Part shown: positions 11,985 through 28,062 of the stretch, piece by piece
How the letters are laid out: every line of letters starts with the position of its first letter
Position numbering within the stretch: position 1 is the first letter of the stretch
Assembly (NCBI GenBank): GCA_032164295.1
Contig: JAJHTX010000002.1
Location: 1,736,001-1,800,000 of the forward strand
Source: Inonotus obliquus
Lineage: Eukaryota > Basidiomycota > Agaricomycetes > Hymenochaetales > Hymenochaetaceae
Direction of reading: 5' to 3'
Length of the DNA: 64,000 nt
Made by a program: the position numbers and the translations under genes
Notes under the pieces: model-generated
Databases searched by the model: none
The model's input: the letters and a program-made list of their open reading frames with translations, nothing else
Told to the model about the DNA's origin: nothing

Positions 11985-12034
11985 TCCCCCCTTTGACACG
12001 AAGATTTTAGTTCCTTCTTGAAAAACATATTTGA

Positions 12035-13937
12035 CTAAGAATCACCAATAGGAAGGCCTTCGACAATCTCCCCGCTCCCAAGGCACCATCTCCCTTCCTC
12101 ATCATATACTGCAGCAACTTGTCCGGCGGAAACGGCCAACAGTGGTTCTTTAAACTCTATGGAGAGTGAGCGATTGTATCTATAAGGGACAGCGTCAAAG
12201 TGGGGAGGCGGGTGAATGACGGAAAACTTACCGCTTGACTCGGCAGGGAACATCATTCATTCGATGTCGAATCTGCACTCTTGCTTTGAACCCTTTAAGC
12301 TCGTTTATGGCTATAGGGACCTCGTTTGACCATATCCAGTGGAAGTTTTTTAAGATAGCTGCCGAACTGTACAGAGCTGGGTGATCCCTATAATAATGTC
12401 ATTGTCATAACGGAACATAACAGATTAGATTGACTTACCGGCCAGGAACAACGAGTAATTGATTATGTCGAGTATCCTTCCGAGAGACGTGCATTGTTGT
12501 TGGTTGACCTGGAATCCTAGCTGATTGACCTATTGTATATCGAAAGAGACCTTGATGGGTAGATATTTGTTTTCCTGTTATCATGTTGATGATAGGTCCT
12601 GGTTTGGGAGGTATGTATCCAGCTGCAATCAAATACAGTGATTCTTTTATTAGGCAATTAGGCAAAATTAAGTCGGTTTAGCTTACCAAGGAAATCATCA
12701 AATTTTTTCTTCTCGCCTACAAAACAGATACCCATGCTCTCGCTCCTTTGTGCAGTAGGGAGGTTATACTTCGCAGCAAGCTCTCGGACCTCGGGCTTAG
12801 GGATATGTTGCAGTGGGAAGATAGCCTGAGTATGGCATAGTATGTTGATTTCGTCGACCGAGACGCTGGAAGCTCGTATTCATACCTTCCTGAGACTCGA
12901 CTCCTTAACGCCTGATAAGTAATACGTTTGATCCTTGTTTCTATCTGTGGCACGAACTAGTCTCGGGCGTAATCTACCGTCATTCGAGAGCTTTGCGTTT
13001 ACATTTGCATTGAATGAAGGCGGACTTTGAGTCCATTCAATACCAGCATAGTGGCCTTTGAGAATGTCAAATACAACGTCAGCGTTACAAAAATAATCGG
13101 GTGGACGACCGTGTGTAGGGCATGTGAGATTCGACATACCCGTTGCTAACCACGCCGCTCCTCCCAGACCGATGACACGGTCCATAAGTGCCCCGAATTT
13201 CACTTCTCTGAGTACAAAATAAATGTAAGCAGACGACATTGGCAGGATGGCGAGACTCGCCGATTACACCACACATCTGGATTAGGAGTCTGCCCTGCTT
13301 CCCAAGCTCGCAAGGACGGTTCAAACACAGAGATCCAATATTCTCGTGAAAGATCAATCTATCTCGCATTACACACACACAAAAGGAACAGGATTTAACA
13401 CAAAACGAAAGGAATATGATCAGCTATGAATGCTCAAATCTAATCTGAATGAAAGTACGCACCAATTCACAAGGTAACCCAAGTTGTCTGCACACAAGTT
13501 GTACATCTTCCCAATCCTTTTCCCATTCACACCCTTTATCCGTCCCTGACTCGTCTCGCGTATCCCAATTACGCATGAAGACGGCGGAGAGATCGTAGTC
13601 CTTTACAAACACAGACACACGATTGTGAGCAGCATCAATACAAGGGGAAAACTTTGACTGGACTTACCTTGTCGGTTAAAAGTCGAGCTGTGACGGAAGA
13701 ATCTACACCACCAGACATCGCAACGACGACTTTTTCATTAATTCCAGGTCCAAGCCAATTATCCGGAGATGAAGTTCAAGTTCCCTTCTTCTTTACGTGG
13801 TAAGAGAAACCAGCAGACATACCACGATCCCCTTTCTTCGGTCCATTACCTTCTGGCATCCCAGATGCGTAACACCTCCGATGTACTTGTGCCATTCGAG
13901 AAAGCGACGCGTATTTAGGGAAGGCGAGTCGTAGCAT
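12035..13937 (-). CDS. SLM3: Mitochondrial tRNA-specific 2-thiouridylase (MnmA/MTU1/Slm3)
   Basis: Catalyses 2-thiolation of the wobble uridine in mitochondrial tRNAs, using sulfur relayed from Nfs1. The start is the ATG at 13937. The first about 30 residues are Arg-rich and lack acidic residues, consistent with a mitochondrial presequence. An 83-base intron (13822-13740) joins KKGDR to [12 protein letters not shown], the ATP-binding PP-loop. The intron is required because its in-frame reading contains a TGA. Later family segments are [20 protein letters not shown] [50 protein letters not shown] and a C-terminal beta-barrel ending [16 protein letters not shown] Cys in the CP..G region (LTCPTHGR, about 13110-13130) and the GICF Cys are candidate catalytic residues. 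There are many short introns. Confidence 0.94.
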
Positions 13938-14481
13938 AGTGAAAATAGATCGAACTATGAATGCGGATAAGTTATTGTGTATCCCCGTTCCGATTGTTGA
14001 GGAAGATCGGAAAGCGAAGTCGAAGACTCGGAAGAGAAAACGGTAAAGATGATACACGTGATCGTTACTGATAGTATCATTACCCGAAAAACAGCAGTTT
14101 ATTACTACTCTTTCGACTACTACAAAGCAAGGGAGAAAAGGAGTAAAGGAACGAAGGACCAACGAGTAAGCTAAATATTCAAGTAAGTTAGATATCACTT
14201 CACCGAGTATCAATGAAGATAAGCAAGAAAGAACCAAAAAAAGCGAATGCTATCATACTTAGGACTGTGTATGTACTACGACCGGCGCTATGCAGCAAGG
14301 CAATCCCTTCAATGTCAATCCTAAACTTCTGTCCACAAATGTCCACAATCCGAGTCCATCAACGAGCAGCGAATATAATTAAAAAAGCAACATGCACGTC
14401 GATGTTTGACGTCAACTTAAATTCCACTCGAATCAAATAATATCCATGAGATAATAGCATTCGAGACCGAGAGCTCAACTC
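13938..14481. other. Intergenic: SLM3 promoter and CreC 3' UTR
   Basis: Tandem minus-strand spacing of 544 bases. No gene or RNA structure was recognised. The ORF crossing 13938-14237 is the upstream extension of the SLM3 frame and contains no family sequence. Confidence 0.4.
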
Positions 14482-16910
14482 TCAAGGCACCTCCGGAACC
14501 AAATCCTGATGAATCTGAGCTACATCGCGATTCGCTCGAATTTTAGGTTTCGTCGGACGTGGTCGTAAAGCAAGTGGTCGAACCCATACTTTTGTCGTAC
14601 CTCCTTTCGCTCCAGTTAATACCGCGGATGGAGTAAAACCAACGGCTGTGAGAAGGTCGCCTTCGATATGTTTTGTCTATCAACAATGTCACAGTAAGCA
14701 TTACGACAGTATGAGATTTAAGTGGAAAAGGATATTGACATACAAGAACGGGTTGTACCACTGCTACTTCGTTGCGAGATGGAGAAGGGTGGTATTTTGA
14801 GGTTTCTTCACCTGACATGGTGGCTGGAGGAAGATGTAGTGTGGATCCCTCCGCTGCGTCTGTTCGTCGACGCAATGCTAGGGAAAGTGTTGAAGACATG
14901 GATAGTCGTTGCTGTTGTGCAGCCTTGATAGAAAATGCTTCCCATCAGAGACAATAATAGACTAAGAACTAGTGTGGAACATACTTGTAATTTTGGTCGG
15001 TGTAATACACCTGCCGAGAAATCCCACTAGAAGAAGGAAGGAGGAATGAGCACCCGAGAGTTGAGGCTTCGTGGAACAAACAAACCAGAATCAGTCGGTT
15101 GTCTTCTCCAACACTCCCAAACCTATACGATCGCTTGTCCGTACGGACGGGATCAAATGAAACGGAGGAAATGAATGACGAGTGACCTTGGCATCGTGCA
15201 ATTACTCGTCCTTCAGTCATCGAGAAGATAGTGACAAGATCATCTTGCCCTCCGGTCTGACAATGATATGTTCAGCGTTGAGAGGAGAAAGAGGTCATAA
15301 ACGTAGGGTAACGTACTATTACGAATTTTGAGTCGTCTGAGAAAGCAACGCAGGTGAAGGAACCAAAGTATGACGCAAAGCAGTCGACCAGCCTACGGAG
15401 AATTGATAAGGCTCAGGGAATGATGAAGTGCCATACTTACGACTCTTGTAATGCATCTATGATTCTTAAGCAGCCGTCCTCCGAACAAGCAGCGACTAAT
15501 CGTGCATCATTCGAGTATGCGATATCTAGAAGACTTCTCTCAAAAACTTAAGTCATTTATAGAGACGAACCACCATACCTATCACAGCCCGCTTAGATAC
15601 TCTCCAATGGCTCACAGGATTCTTCGCTGTCCTCTCCTTCTCCGACTTAGCTCTATTCATATTTAAAGCAGAATGTGACGAAACGGGATGCCACTTTGGT
15701 ACCGTCACGAATATACTTTCCAATGAGTCCCATTCCTCTCTCGAAATGGCATCTCCTTCCGACGGGATTGAACTACTGGAACTTTCAGATTGACTTACAG
15801 GAGGGGCAGGAGGAGAGGTACGCTTGAAGGGAGGCTGCGCTGTGAAGGTTCCGTCGTCGCGCTCTTTGTCGTATACGATGATGGTGCCGTCTTCGTGGGA
15901 GACGACGAAGACTGATGGAGAGCCAGGTACCCATCGAACCGCCGTACATGGAGAATTGCTGATACACCCCTTCGATACCATTGATCTTGAGCAATGTACT
16001 CTGAACAATCATAAACAACTACTGACCTGCTTGTTTAGTCGGACATAACGACCTGATATTGGATCTGGATGTATGCACTTAGCATTGCTAAAGGAAATGA
16101 GATCAGCCACAATCGAGACTCACCGAACCAAATGAGGTCCCCCGTGTTAAAGCCAATTACCACATCAAGGCTTGTTATTTTAGCCGTACTTTTGTTCACA
16201 TCATGGCATGTCGGAAATGCGGAGAAGGTGATGCGCGCGAGCGGTTCCTATTGCTTCCGTCAAACAAAATGCACAAATATAACACCTAAAATACATACCT
16301 TTGCCTTCACTCCAAGCTCAGTCCAAAAGAAGTTTTTGGAAGCATTATAGAACAAATAAGTGATCGAGCCCTGTTTGTTTTGGATGACTTTGTTCAAGTT
16401 CTCCATGCTCTGTATTCGAGTGACGAAGGTGGATGTGGTGGTTCTGATATTATGCTTTGGTCTAGAAGCGGGTTTCTTTCTGGCCATGCTGATTGTAGGT
16501 GATGAGAAGAGTTTCGGGGAATCGAAGGAGGGCGTCTGCGGCTGCGGTTGCGGTTGCAATGTAGGCGAATGGGCGAGGTCATTAATTATACCGTCTTCCT
16601 CCGTACCAGGTCGGTCGCTGCTCGACAGACTCTGGCCATCTTCCTTCTCTTTGTCCCTTTCTCTCTCTCTTTCCTTTTCCCTTTCCCTGTTCTTTGCTTC
16701 TTTGTCTTTCGCTCCTCCAAGTATTTGCCAGTGTGGGAGACTGGGCGAAGTTAAACCTTGTTTAGAAAGCGGGTAGTGTAGAACGATAGTTGAGAGCTTT
16801 GTCGGATAAGTTACTGGGTATACGATGTGGGCATTGTAAGGAGCCGGTTTGTGGTCCTCGACATTAGAATACACGCCTTCCGGAGCGACGAAAGTGAGAT
16901 CGTTCTCCAT
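14482..16910 (-). CDS. creC: CreC/WDR20-type WD40 repeat protein (deubiquitinase cofactor)
   Basis: In Aspergillus, CreC stabilises and activates the CreB deubiquitinase in carbon catabolite control; WDR20 does the same for USP12/USP46. The start is the ATG at 16910. The N-terminal region contains a low-complexity Glu/Arg/Lys run (about 16650-16720), then [18 protein letters not shown] and a [11 protein letters not shown] segment. Family hallmarks follow across introns: [75 protein letters not shown] and [12 protein letters not shown], then [13 protein letters not shown]. The protein ends with DLVPEVP. About 9 exons are inferred. It is divergent from the E1-beta gene with under 200 bases between starts. 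Confidence 0.9.
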
Positions 16911-17085
16911 TAGATTGGTTTAGAAGACAAAGAAGGCGGAGAAGATCCGCTCGTTGTGGTCAGGTGTTGTATGATGGGCACTACTCCGTGTCCACCGCGT
17001 CGGATCTGCACATCAGCCTCAGACAATGATGCTGCTCACAGCCGGCCCATAACTCACCTTTCTAACAACCACATCCGCGTCGGTG
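16911..17085. promoter_or_regulatory. Short divergent promoter region, CreC/E1-beta
   Basis: There are 175-199 bases between start codons of divergent genes, so the two transcripts probably share one nucleosome-depleted promoter. No TATA box or known motif was identified. Confidence 0.4.
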
Positions 17086-17109
17086 ATGATGACGGCAAAG
17101 TCAAAGTCG

Positions 17110-18967
17110 ATGAACACATTCTGCTGTCGACTGCGTAGAATATCATTGATCCGCGTACGCGCCCCGCGTTTCTTTCCTCGTTCGCTGATCGTCACCTTCA
17201 TCGACAGGCACAACAACTTCGGCACCAGTCATATACCACCGGCGCTGCTGGCGCGGGCGTTGCAACAGAGGGCGCGTCCCTCGAACCACCTCCAGCTGGC
17301 GGTCATCTCCCCTCCGTTGCTACTTCAACTCTACTGAGGACAACCCGAGAAAGCGCGTTACGCACCCCCGGAATCAAATGGGTCGATGTAGACGATACGA
17401 GTCCTGGTCCGACTCGCGAGATTGTTCATGGACGTGATGCTCGCAAGATGAACCTCTATCAAGCTGTCCGAGACGCTCTCAGGTATCGTACTGTTTTTCA
17501 GTTTCTATGCGCGTGCGCTTCCATTCTTAGCGACCGCACTTCCAGCTACGCACTCATGAAAGACGATACCGCCGTAGTTTTCGGAGAGGATGTTGCTTTC
17601 GGTGGTGTTTTCAGATGCACTATGGTGCGTTTATTGAGTCCCGGTACTAGTATCTAACTTCTAGCTTATCGTCTTTCTTGAAGGGGCTTGCAGAAGAGTT
17701 CGGTATGCATATCTTGACCTTCATGACATGGACGTGCCTTCATTTATTGGTCTTGGTTGTAGGCCAAGAACGCGTATTCAACACCCCACTTACTGAGCAA
17801 GGAATCGCGGGTTTCGGTATCGGGCTCGCGGCTATGGGACACACTGCAATCGCAGAAATCCAGGTAAGAGATAACATTATTCCCACTTTATCATGTCTTG
17901 TACTAATAATTATCTCTAGTTTGCAGACTACATCTATCCTGCGTTTGACCAAGTACGTAGAGTCCTGCCTTAATATTTAGACCTCTCTCTAACCAGATGT
18001 AATAGATCGTCAATGAAGCTGCGAAATACCGATATCGTTCCGGAGGTCAGTTCAACGCAGGTGGACTCACAATTCGTACTCCAACCATGTCCGTCGGCCA
18101 CGGAGGTCTCTATCACTCACAAAGCCCTGAGGGCTATTTCCTCGGTGCCTCAGGCTTAAAGGTCCGTCAAACTCATTTAGATACGGAAGCAAATTTATCT
18201 GATTATGTGATTATGGCTTGTTAGGTCGTCATCCCTCGTTCACCAATCCAAGCAAAGGGATTATTACTCAGTTCAATCCGAGATCCCAATCCAGTCTTAT
18301 TCATGGAACCGAAGATCCTTTACCGTTCAGCAGGTACCTTTCTTCTATGCACCCTCTCCTTTACCCAAACTCATTTGTCTTTTCCTCGAATACAGTCGAA
18401 CAAGTCCCAGCGGACGACTACGAGCTCCCTCTCTCCACCGCCGAGGTCCTCACCAATGGATCAGATCTAACCCTTCTCTCATGGGGAACTCCTCTCTACC
18501 ACTGCGAAACAGCTCTTCATCTCCTAACCTCCCCACCTCCCTCCCTCTCCCCTCTCATCCCTCCCTCCCTCAAAACCTCGACCTCGAACTCAAATTCCAA
18601 CGCGAAACCATCAATAGAACTAATAGATCTCAGAACAATACTACCCTGGGATGTCCAAACGATCGAAGAAAGTGTAAAGAAAACAGGGCGGCTAGTCATT
18701 GTTCATGAAGCTAGCGTTACGGGAGGTGTTGGTGCGGAGATTGCTGCTGAGATACAGAAGAGGTGTTTTTTGAGGTTGAAGGCTCCTGTGAAGAGGGTTG
18801 CTGCTTGGGAGTGAGTAACCTTGTTCTTTCTCTTCCTTGTGTGTTCCTGAAGCCGGACATGCTAATTTGGTATTTGCAGTCTTCCTGCTGCGCTTCATTA
18901 CGAGAAGTTCATCGTCCCGGATGCTATTAGGATTTTGGACGGTATAATAGAGACTTTAACCTATTGA
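17110..18967 (+). CDS. Branched-chain 2-oxoacid dehydrogenase E1 subunit beta, mitochondrial
   Basis: Beta subunit of the thiamine-diphosphate-dependent decarboxylase in Leu/Ile/Val catabolism. A 53-base intron (17155-17207) joins an Arg-rich presequence ([15 protein letters not shown]) to [12 protein letters not shown], a plausible mitochondrial cleavage region. In-frame ATGs at 17086 and 17089 are alternative starts. Diagnostic segments are [77 protein letters not shown] and [19 protein letters not shown]. The C-terminal transketolase domain has [13 protein letters not shown] and [16 protein letters not shown]. An unusual Ser/Pro/Asn-rich insert of about 30 residues (18528-18620) interrupts that domain. 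About nine short introns are inferred; the last joins AAW to DLPAALHYE. Confidence 0.94.
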
Positions 18968-19237
18968 AGCATTATAAATAGTCTCAATTACGTTTATTTT
19001 TACTATGTCCGAAGACAATGTGGCTTTGAAACTTGCTGTCGTTTTTGGTCAATTTCACTCTCATCCTTTCACTTTCTCTTCAATGTAACTACAACTTCGC
19101 AAAGGGTATGTAGATAAGCCTCCGTTAAAGTTCAGTGCTTTGTAGCAATAGTACTAGTACCCGTATACCGTCACAGTCCGTCAATGATAAGTCATAATAG
19201 CTCTTATAAACCCTTCAATTCCTAAACTAACAATCCC
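18968..19237. other. Convergent 3' intergenic region
   Basis: AT-rich 270 bases between convergent stops. Nothing further was recognised. Confidence 0.4.
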
Positions 19238-20502
19238 TCACTCCTTCACTTCCAACAAAACAACCCACCTAATCAACAACCCACTCCTCAGAAGCGCAGC
19301 CTCCCACCTCTTATACATCCTCTCCTCTCTCCATCCTTGAATCCCAACTTTCTTAATACACTCACGCCTAGACCAGTCATCGTACTCCAACGAACTAGCA
19401 TAAGCGTCGAGTGCATTTGCGTAGGAAGCTGAACCATTCGAGAGGGAAAGAACTCGGAGAGCATGAGGACCCGATGTGAGGAGGGATAAGACTGAGGGGA
19501 GGTGTGTGAATAGTGGGGTGGATGAGCGAGGTTCTTTTCCTTTTGCTGACGAATCGTGTTTCGAGAATATGCGCGAGAATGGTAGTGCGGTATACACGAA
19601 TGAATCGTCGAAGATCGAAAGTCCAGTTTCGCTGGTCGTGAACGAGAATACGGACGATTTTCCATGTCTATCCTTGAGCCTTTCTTGAGTGATTCGTACA
19701 AAAGTCTGGACAAATGCTCGAGGGATATTATCCAACGACGGCCAGATGGTAATGTCGTCACTCTAAAAAAGAAAGAATTCCAAACAGGAGCGAGTTGTAA
19801 GCGCATATAGTCAAGTTAGTCTAGAGCCAGAGAGACAAATTCACATTGTTGAAGAAAAGTGAACAATATTGTTTTAACAACATCCGTTCGGGGGCTGATA
19901 TCTTGTCTAATGTTTTGCGTCGTGTGAGGGTGCCTCTCCAAGCACTGATTAGAGCCACCTACCTTCGTCAGAGAAAGCAAGAGGCCTCGGAAATGCCTAC
20001 TTCCACAACAAAGCAGTTAGCTTCTAGCAAGTTTCAGCAATACCCCAAAGACCTCATCAGATAACACAGTAAACTCATCCAGCATCGTCCAAAGCCAAGT
20101 CTTCGCTTTATCCCTCAGGCAGATATCGAACTGGAAGTGCCACCCATCCAACTTGAAGTGTCCTCCAATAAGACGAGGCAAATCAGTTGAGGGATGACGT
20201 AGTTCAATAAGACCTTGTCGATTATCTCGAACAACCGTCTCTAGCTTTAGATGTATACTTCGACCTCTTGACCGTCGTTCCGCCGAGTTTGCTAGATCTT
20301 GATAAGTCTTTGACCAGATAGAACAAGTCGGGATGAGAAATTTAGCTAGAGCACGAATGGCTGGAGAAGAGCAAGAAGAGACATCGGGTGGAGAAGAGGT
20401 TTCTGGCACTGGGAAAGAGTAGCGATTGAATGCAATTACACAGAGAGAGAACACGATGGACGAGAGTGTGAGTGTAAGTAGTGGAAATTCAGAGAAAAGC
20501 AT
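19238..20502 (-). CDS. Hypothetical membrane-anchored protein
   Basis: I do not recognise a family. The start is the ATG at 20502. The first about 25 residues (LLTLTLSSIVFSLCVIAF) form one hydrophobic helix, a likely signal anchor. A globular-looking region follows (ERRSRGRSIHLKLETVVRD, then GHFKLDGWHFQFDICLRD). The second half (19238-19755) starts near SDDITIWPSLDNIPRAFVQ and contains FTTSETGLSIFDDSFVYTALPF; it ends IRWVVLLEVKE. The middle (about 20030-19755) holds one or two introns and a small exon near 20000-19935 whose exact ends are uncertain. Both halves have balanced composition and are in compatible order, so a single gene is likely. Confidence 0.7.
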
Positions 20503-21120
20503 CAGTATTGCGGGATGACGAGAGATAGATGGTGCGTGCCAATTGGAGGAGACAAGATGTTATGTAAGATAACGGAGGTCACGTTTATCCGTTTGGCGAC
20601 GCATACAAGCACCTACAACTTTTTAACCTGACATCCGATTCGAGCTTCAGATAGATAAATGGCATCAATTTTATTAACAAGTTGATGCCGTACATCTGAA
20701 ACGAGCATTTTCACGCCGTATGGGACGGAAAGCGCATCGCCTCAGACTATATAGGGCACAACTCTCGGCGGCAGACGATTCTGAAGAGATCTACCGAATC
20801 GATCGTAGAGCATACCAGGGTGCTCAGGTGGTGCTGACAATCTTCGAGACAACGAAACAATACTGACGAACAGTCATGGCACTACAAGGCGTGCAGAAAG
20901 GTTGTGGTGGGGGAGATGATGAAGGTAGACGATAAGGATAACTCTGCGCGTTTCTGTTATAACCCCGTGACACAGTAACATTCACACGATTTACCACCTG
21001 CCAGCAAGGCATTTCATTTCTACATACACCTACACAACGTGTCCAAGTCTCTTTCCCTCGTCGCCATCCCTTTAATAGTGGCAAAGACTTTCTCTGTCCT
21101 TGTTACTAGTCGCCCTCGCC
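20503..21120. promoter_or_regulatory. Divergent intergenic region
   Basis: 618 bases between the start codons of the hypothetical gene and SEC66. A CT-rich stretch precedes the SEC66 start. No RNA gene or repeat was recognised. Confidence 0.35.
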
Positions 21121-22182
21121 ATGGCATCCATTCTAGCTCCAGTTTTATACCTTGGCATCGTCGTGGGCGGTCTATGGATATTCAGTTCTCTATACCGTAG
21201 GCGTAATGCCAGTGAGTCTTTCCCAACTTTCACTCTTCAATTCTCACTCAACTAACCGCTTCGCCGCATCTACTAAAGGCAGAAAACTCGAACCTTTCTT
21301 CCCTTCTCATCCAGAACGCGATACCTATGTTACCCTCCTCCAAAGGACCAAACCACCCACCCCAGACGCGCTCCTCAAAGCCGCCTTAATGCAACGAGCT
21401 TGCGCAGACGTCCGTCGAGTCATCCGTCTCCGAGAAGACAAACCTGCAGCTCAATCTCTCCTTCAAAAAGGTTCAATCGGCGATGACTTGTGGAATTCAA
21501 TCTTAGCGGCAGAAAAAGAAATGGAAGCTGAGATTTTAGAAGTTATGCATGAAGCTAATAGCTTTATGCATGGTTGGGGTCAGTTTATCTTTAATAGCGC
21601 TGGTGAGATGGTTCAGAATGAGAAAACGAGGAAGTTGTTGGAAGATTATGGGAAGTTTAAGGAGGAAGCCGGTATGTCCGACCTACCCTATCCAAAGGAT
21701 AAAACGTTCTAATTTTTCAATCTTCCGACCTCGGGCCGCGTTAACAGAGTCCAAATACGGTACAAAATCCAAACGCTCGCAATCTGTAAAGACAATTTCC
21801 GCCAAACCCGAATCATCCAACACACCAAAGTCCGATCGTTCTCCGACACCAACACCAACACCAGCTGAACAGCCCATCCCTTCCACTTCCGAAAAACCCC
21901 AAACATCATCCACTCCAACTCCGTCAACATCGACTTCAAACGGTAACCTAGCACCACCAACCACTCTCGTTGGAACGGACGTCGAAAGCGCAGCTTCACT
22001 AAGCGACGGAGAATTAGTTTCAGTACCAAACAGTCCAAATCCTAATCCTAACAACGGTCCGAGTCCGAGCAAATCTGCAAAGAAATCTGTATGTATCTTC
22101 GGAACTTGATACGTTTCTCGTTCAATTAGTATTGACACGGGATTTACTTTGATAGGGAAAGAAGGGCAAGAAACGAAAGTAA
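21121..22182 (+). CDS. SEC66: Sec66/Sec71 subunit of the ER Sec62/Sec63 translocation complex
   Basis: Part of the complex for post-translational protein import into the ER. The start is the ATG at 21121. An N-terminal membrane segment (LYLGIVVGGLWIFSSLY) is followed by a basic RRRN stretch, giving a single-pass anchor. Intron 1 leads into RKLEPFFPSHPERDTYVTLL, then DALLKAALMQRACADVRR, QKGSIGDDLWNSILAAEKE and HEANSFMHGWGQFIF, all characteristic of the family. A further intron joins KFKEEA to ESKYGT. The C-terminal tail is Ser/Thr/Pro-rich. After a last intron it ends in a lysine-rich GKKGKKRK encoded by a short exon (about 22156-22182). The long disordered tail is greater than in yeast Sec66. 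Confidence 0.92.
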
Positions 22183-22811
22183 TCTCGGTGCCTGCTCAAG
22201 GGCGTGCTTACTCTCGATTCTCGATGTATCGATGTTCTTTCCCCTCCACCCCTTTGCCACTTCCCTCACCCATTATATTTCATTACTTTAGTTTCATTGT
22301 ACGGTATTGCACCTGCGGTATTCAAAATAGTTCATCATCTCTGTCTTCCGACGTACACGTCACTGAGTACAGACACCCTTACCAAGAGACCCCACCAATT
22401 CCGTTCACATTATTAGTATTCACAGGGTTGTGGCGAGAGGGAGAAAGACTATAATATTGACGAGAAAAGCGAAGGAAGAACGTAACAGCCAAAAAGTACA
22501 CGAGACAGACAAAAAGGCGAGACAAAGAATATTAAGACAACGACGGAGAGTGTAATGATGAATGATATCCCCATGAGCATACAAGTAAGAGATGTTAGGG
22601 TCTGCCAAGGGAGATAAAAAAAGGTTTTAAAAGTTTCTTGTCTTGTACACGTTAGGAAATGATTCTCAACTCTCGTCAAAGGCAAAGGGTTCTACATATC
22701 ATATAGGATATAGGAAGGGGATGGGGGTTGCTAGAGCATGCATGGAAACAACGTATGTATGATATGCGTCATCCATGGTCCATGATCCATATTACATCCA
22801 TCATTATCGTT
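22183..22811. other. Convergent intergenic region
   Basis: 3' UTRs of SEC66 and UBP15. Open frames here are short and lack protein-like composition. No structured RNA was recognised. Confidence 0.4.
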
Positions 22812-27257
<4,446 letters not shown>

Positions 27258-28062
27258 GGCTAGTCACGTAGAGTGAAGATGCCCGAAGAGAGTAGGCAAT
27301 AAGAAAGATCTCTAGAAGAGCAAGTAAGATATGAATAGGGAGTGATTCCCCCGTGGAGGGTGTGGGAGTAAGAGTGAGGAAGGTGTTGCTTGACTGAGTA
27401 GATTACGAACGAGGCATGAGCGGAAGGCATCGCCCAAGCCCTGATCGTGGGAAAACTAGCTTTCTTGCCACAAAATCCTCCTCCTCCTTGTTCAACTCAT
27501 CTGCAACCTCAAACAATCACATCATCATTTGCTAGCGAGAGCTGTTCATACATCGCCCTATTTTTCACCTCTTTCTTCATACACGATCCTTAGATCTCTC
27601 GGCAGGGAGGGATTTCACCTCGAAACCCTCCAACAGCCTTTTCAGCTGCCCTACTGCCGTTGAATGAGTCAAAGTCGTGTAAGAGCAATTCGTGTCTGAT
27701 TCGTCGTATAGTACGAGTTCTCGTCTTGGGTTCTCATTACTATCGGGATACAAACTTCCCCGCGTCTGGCACGATTATAACTCGGCCGTTCAAGACGGAC
27801 CAAAGTTCGTATCGAGCTTCTCGTTGGACTCGTCTCAAATGGTCGAGTTGAACATGTTCCGTAGTTAGTTTCTCGTGTTTGTTGTTACAGTGCTAAACAA
27901 TAGACAGTTGCTGAAAAGAGCTTTACGAAAGCGAAATAAGTTGATGATATCCTTGGCATCAACATCATGAACAACCGCCCGACTGCGGTGGATGAATGAA
28001 AATACAACATTAATCCCCGAACCCTTGAACCATAATCAAGACTAAACATGGGTTTTATGGCT
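27258..28062. other. Intergenic: UBP15 promoter and SPX-RING 3' UTR
   Basis: About 800 bases between tandem minus-strand genes. It is purine-rich just upstream of UBP15 (27280-27420). I see no coding exon or RNA gene. Confidence 0.4.

Noticed and set aside
13740..13822. Apparent premature TGA in the SLM3 frame
   Set aside because: It lies in an 83-base intron; splicing joins KKGDR to [12 protein letters not shown] exactly as expected for the family.
16640..16720. CT repeat as a microsatellite
   Set aside because: It is the non-coding strand of a Glu/Arg/Lys-rich coding segment in CreC; no perfect long repeat.
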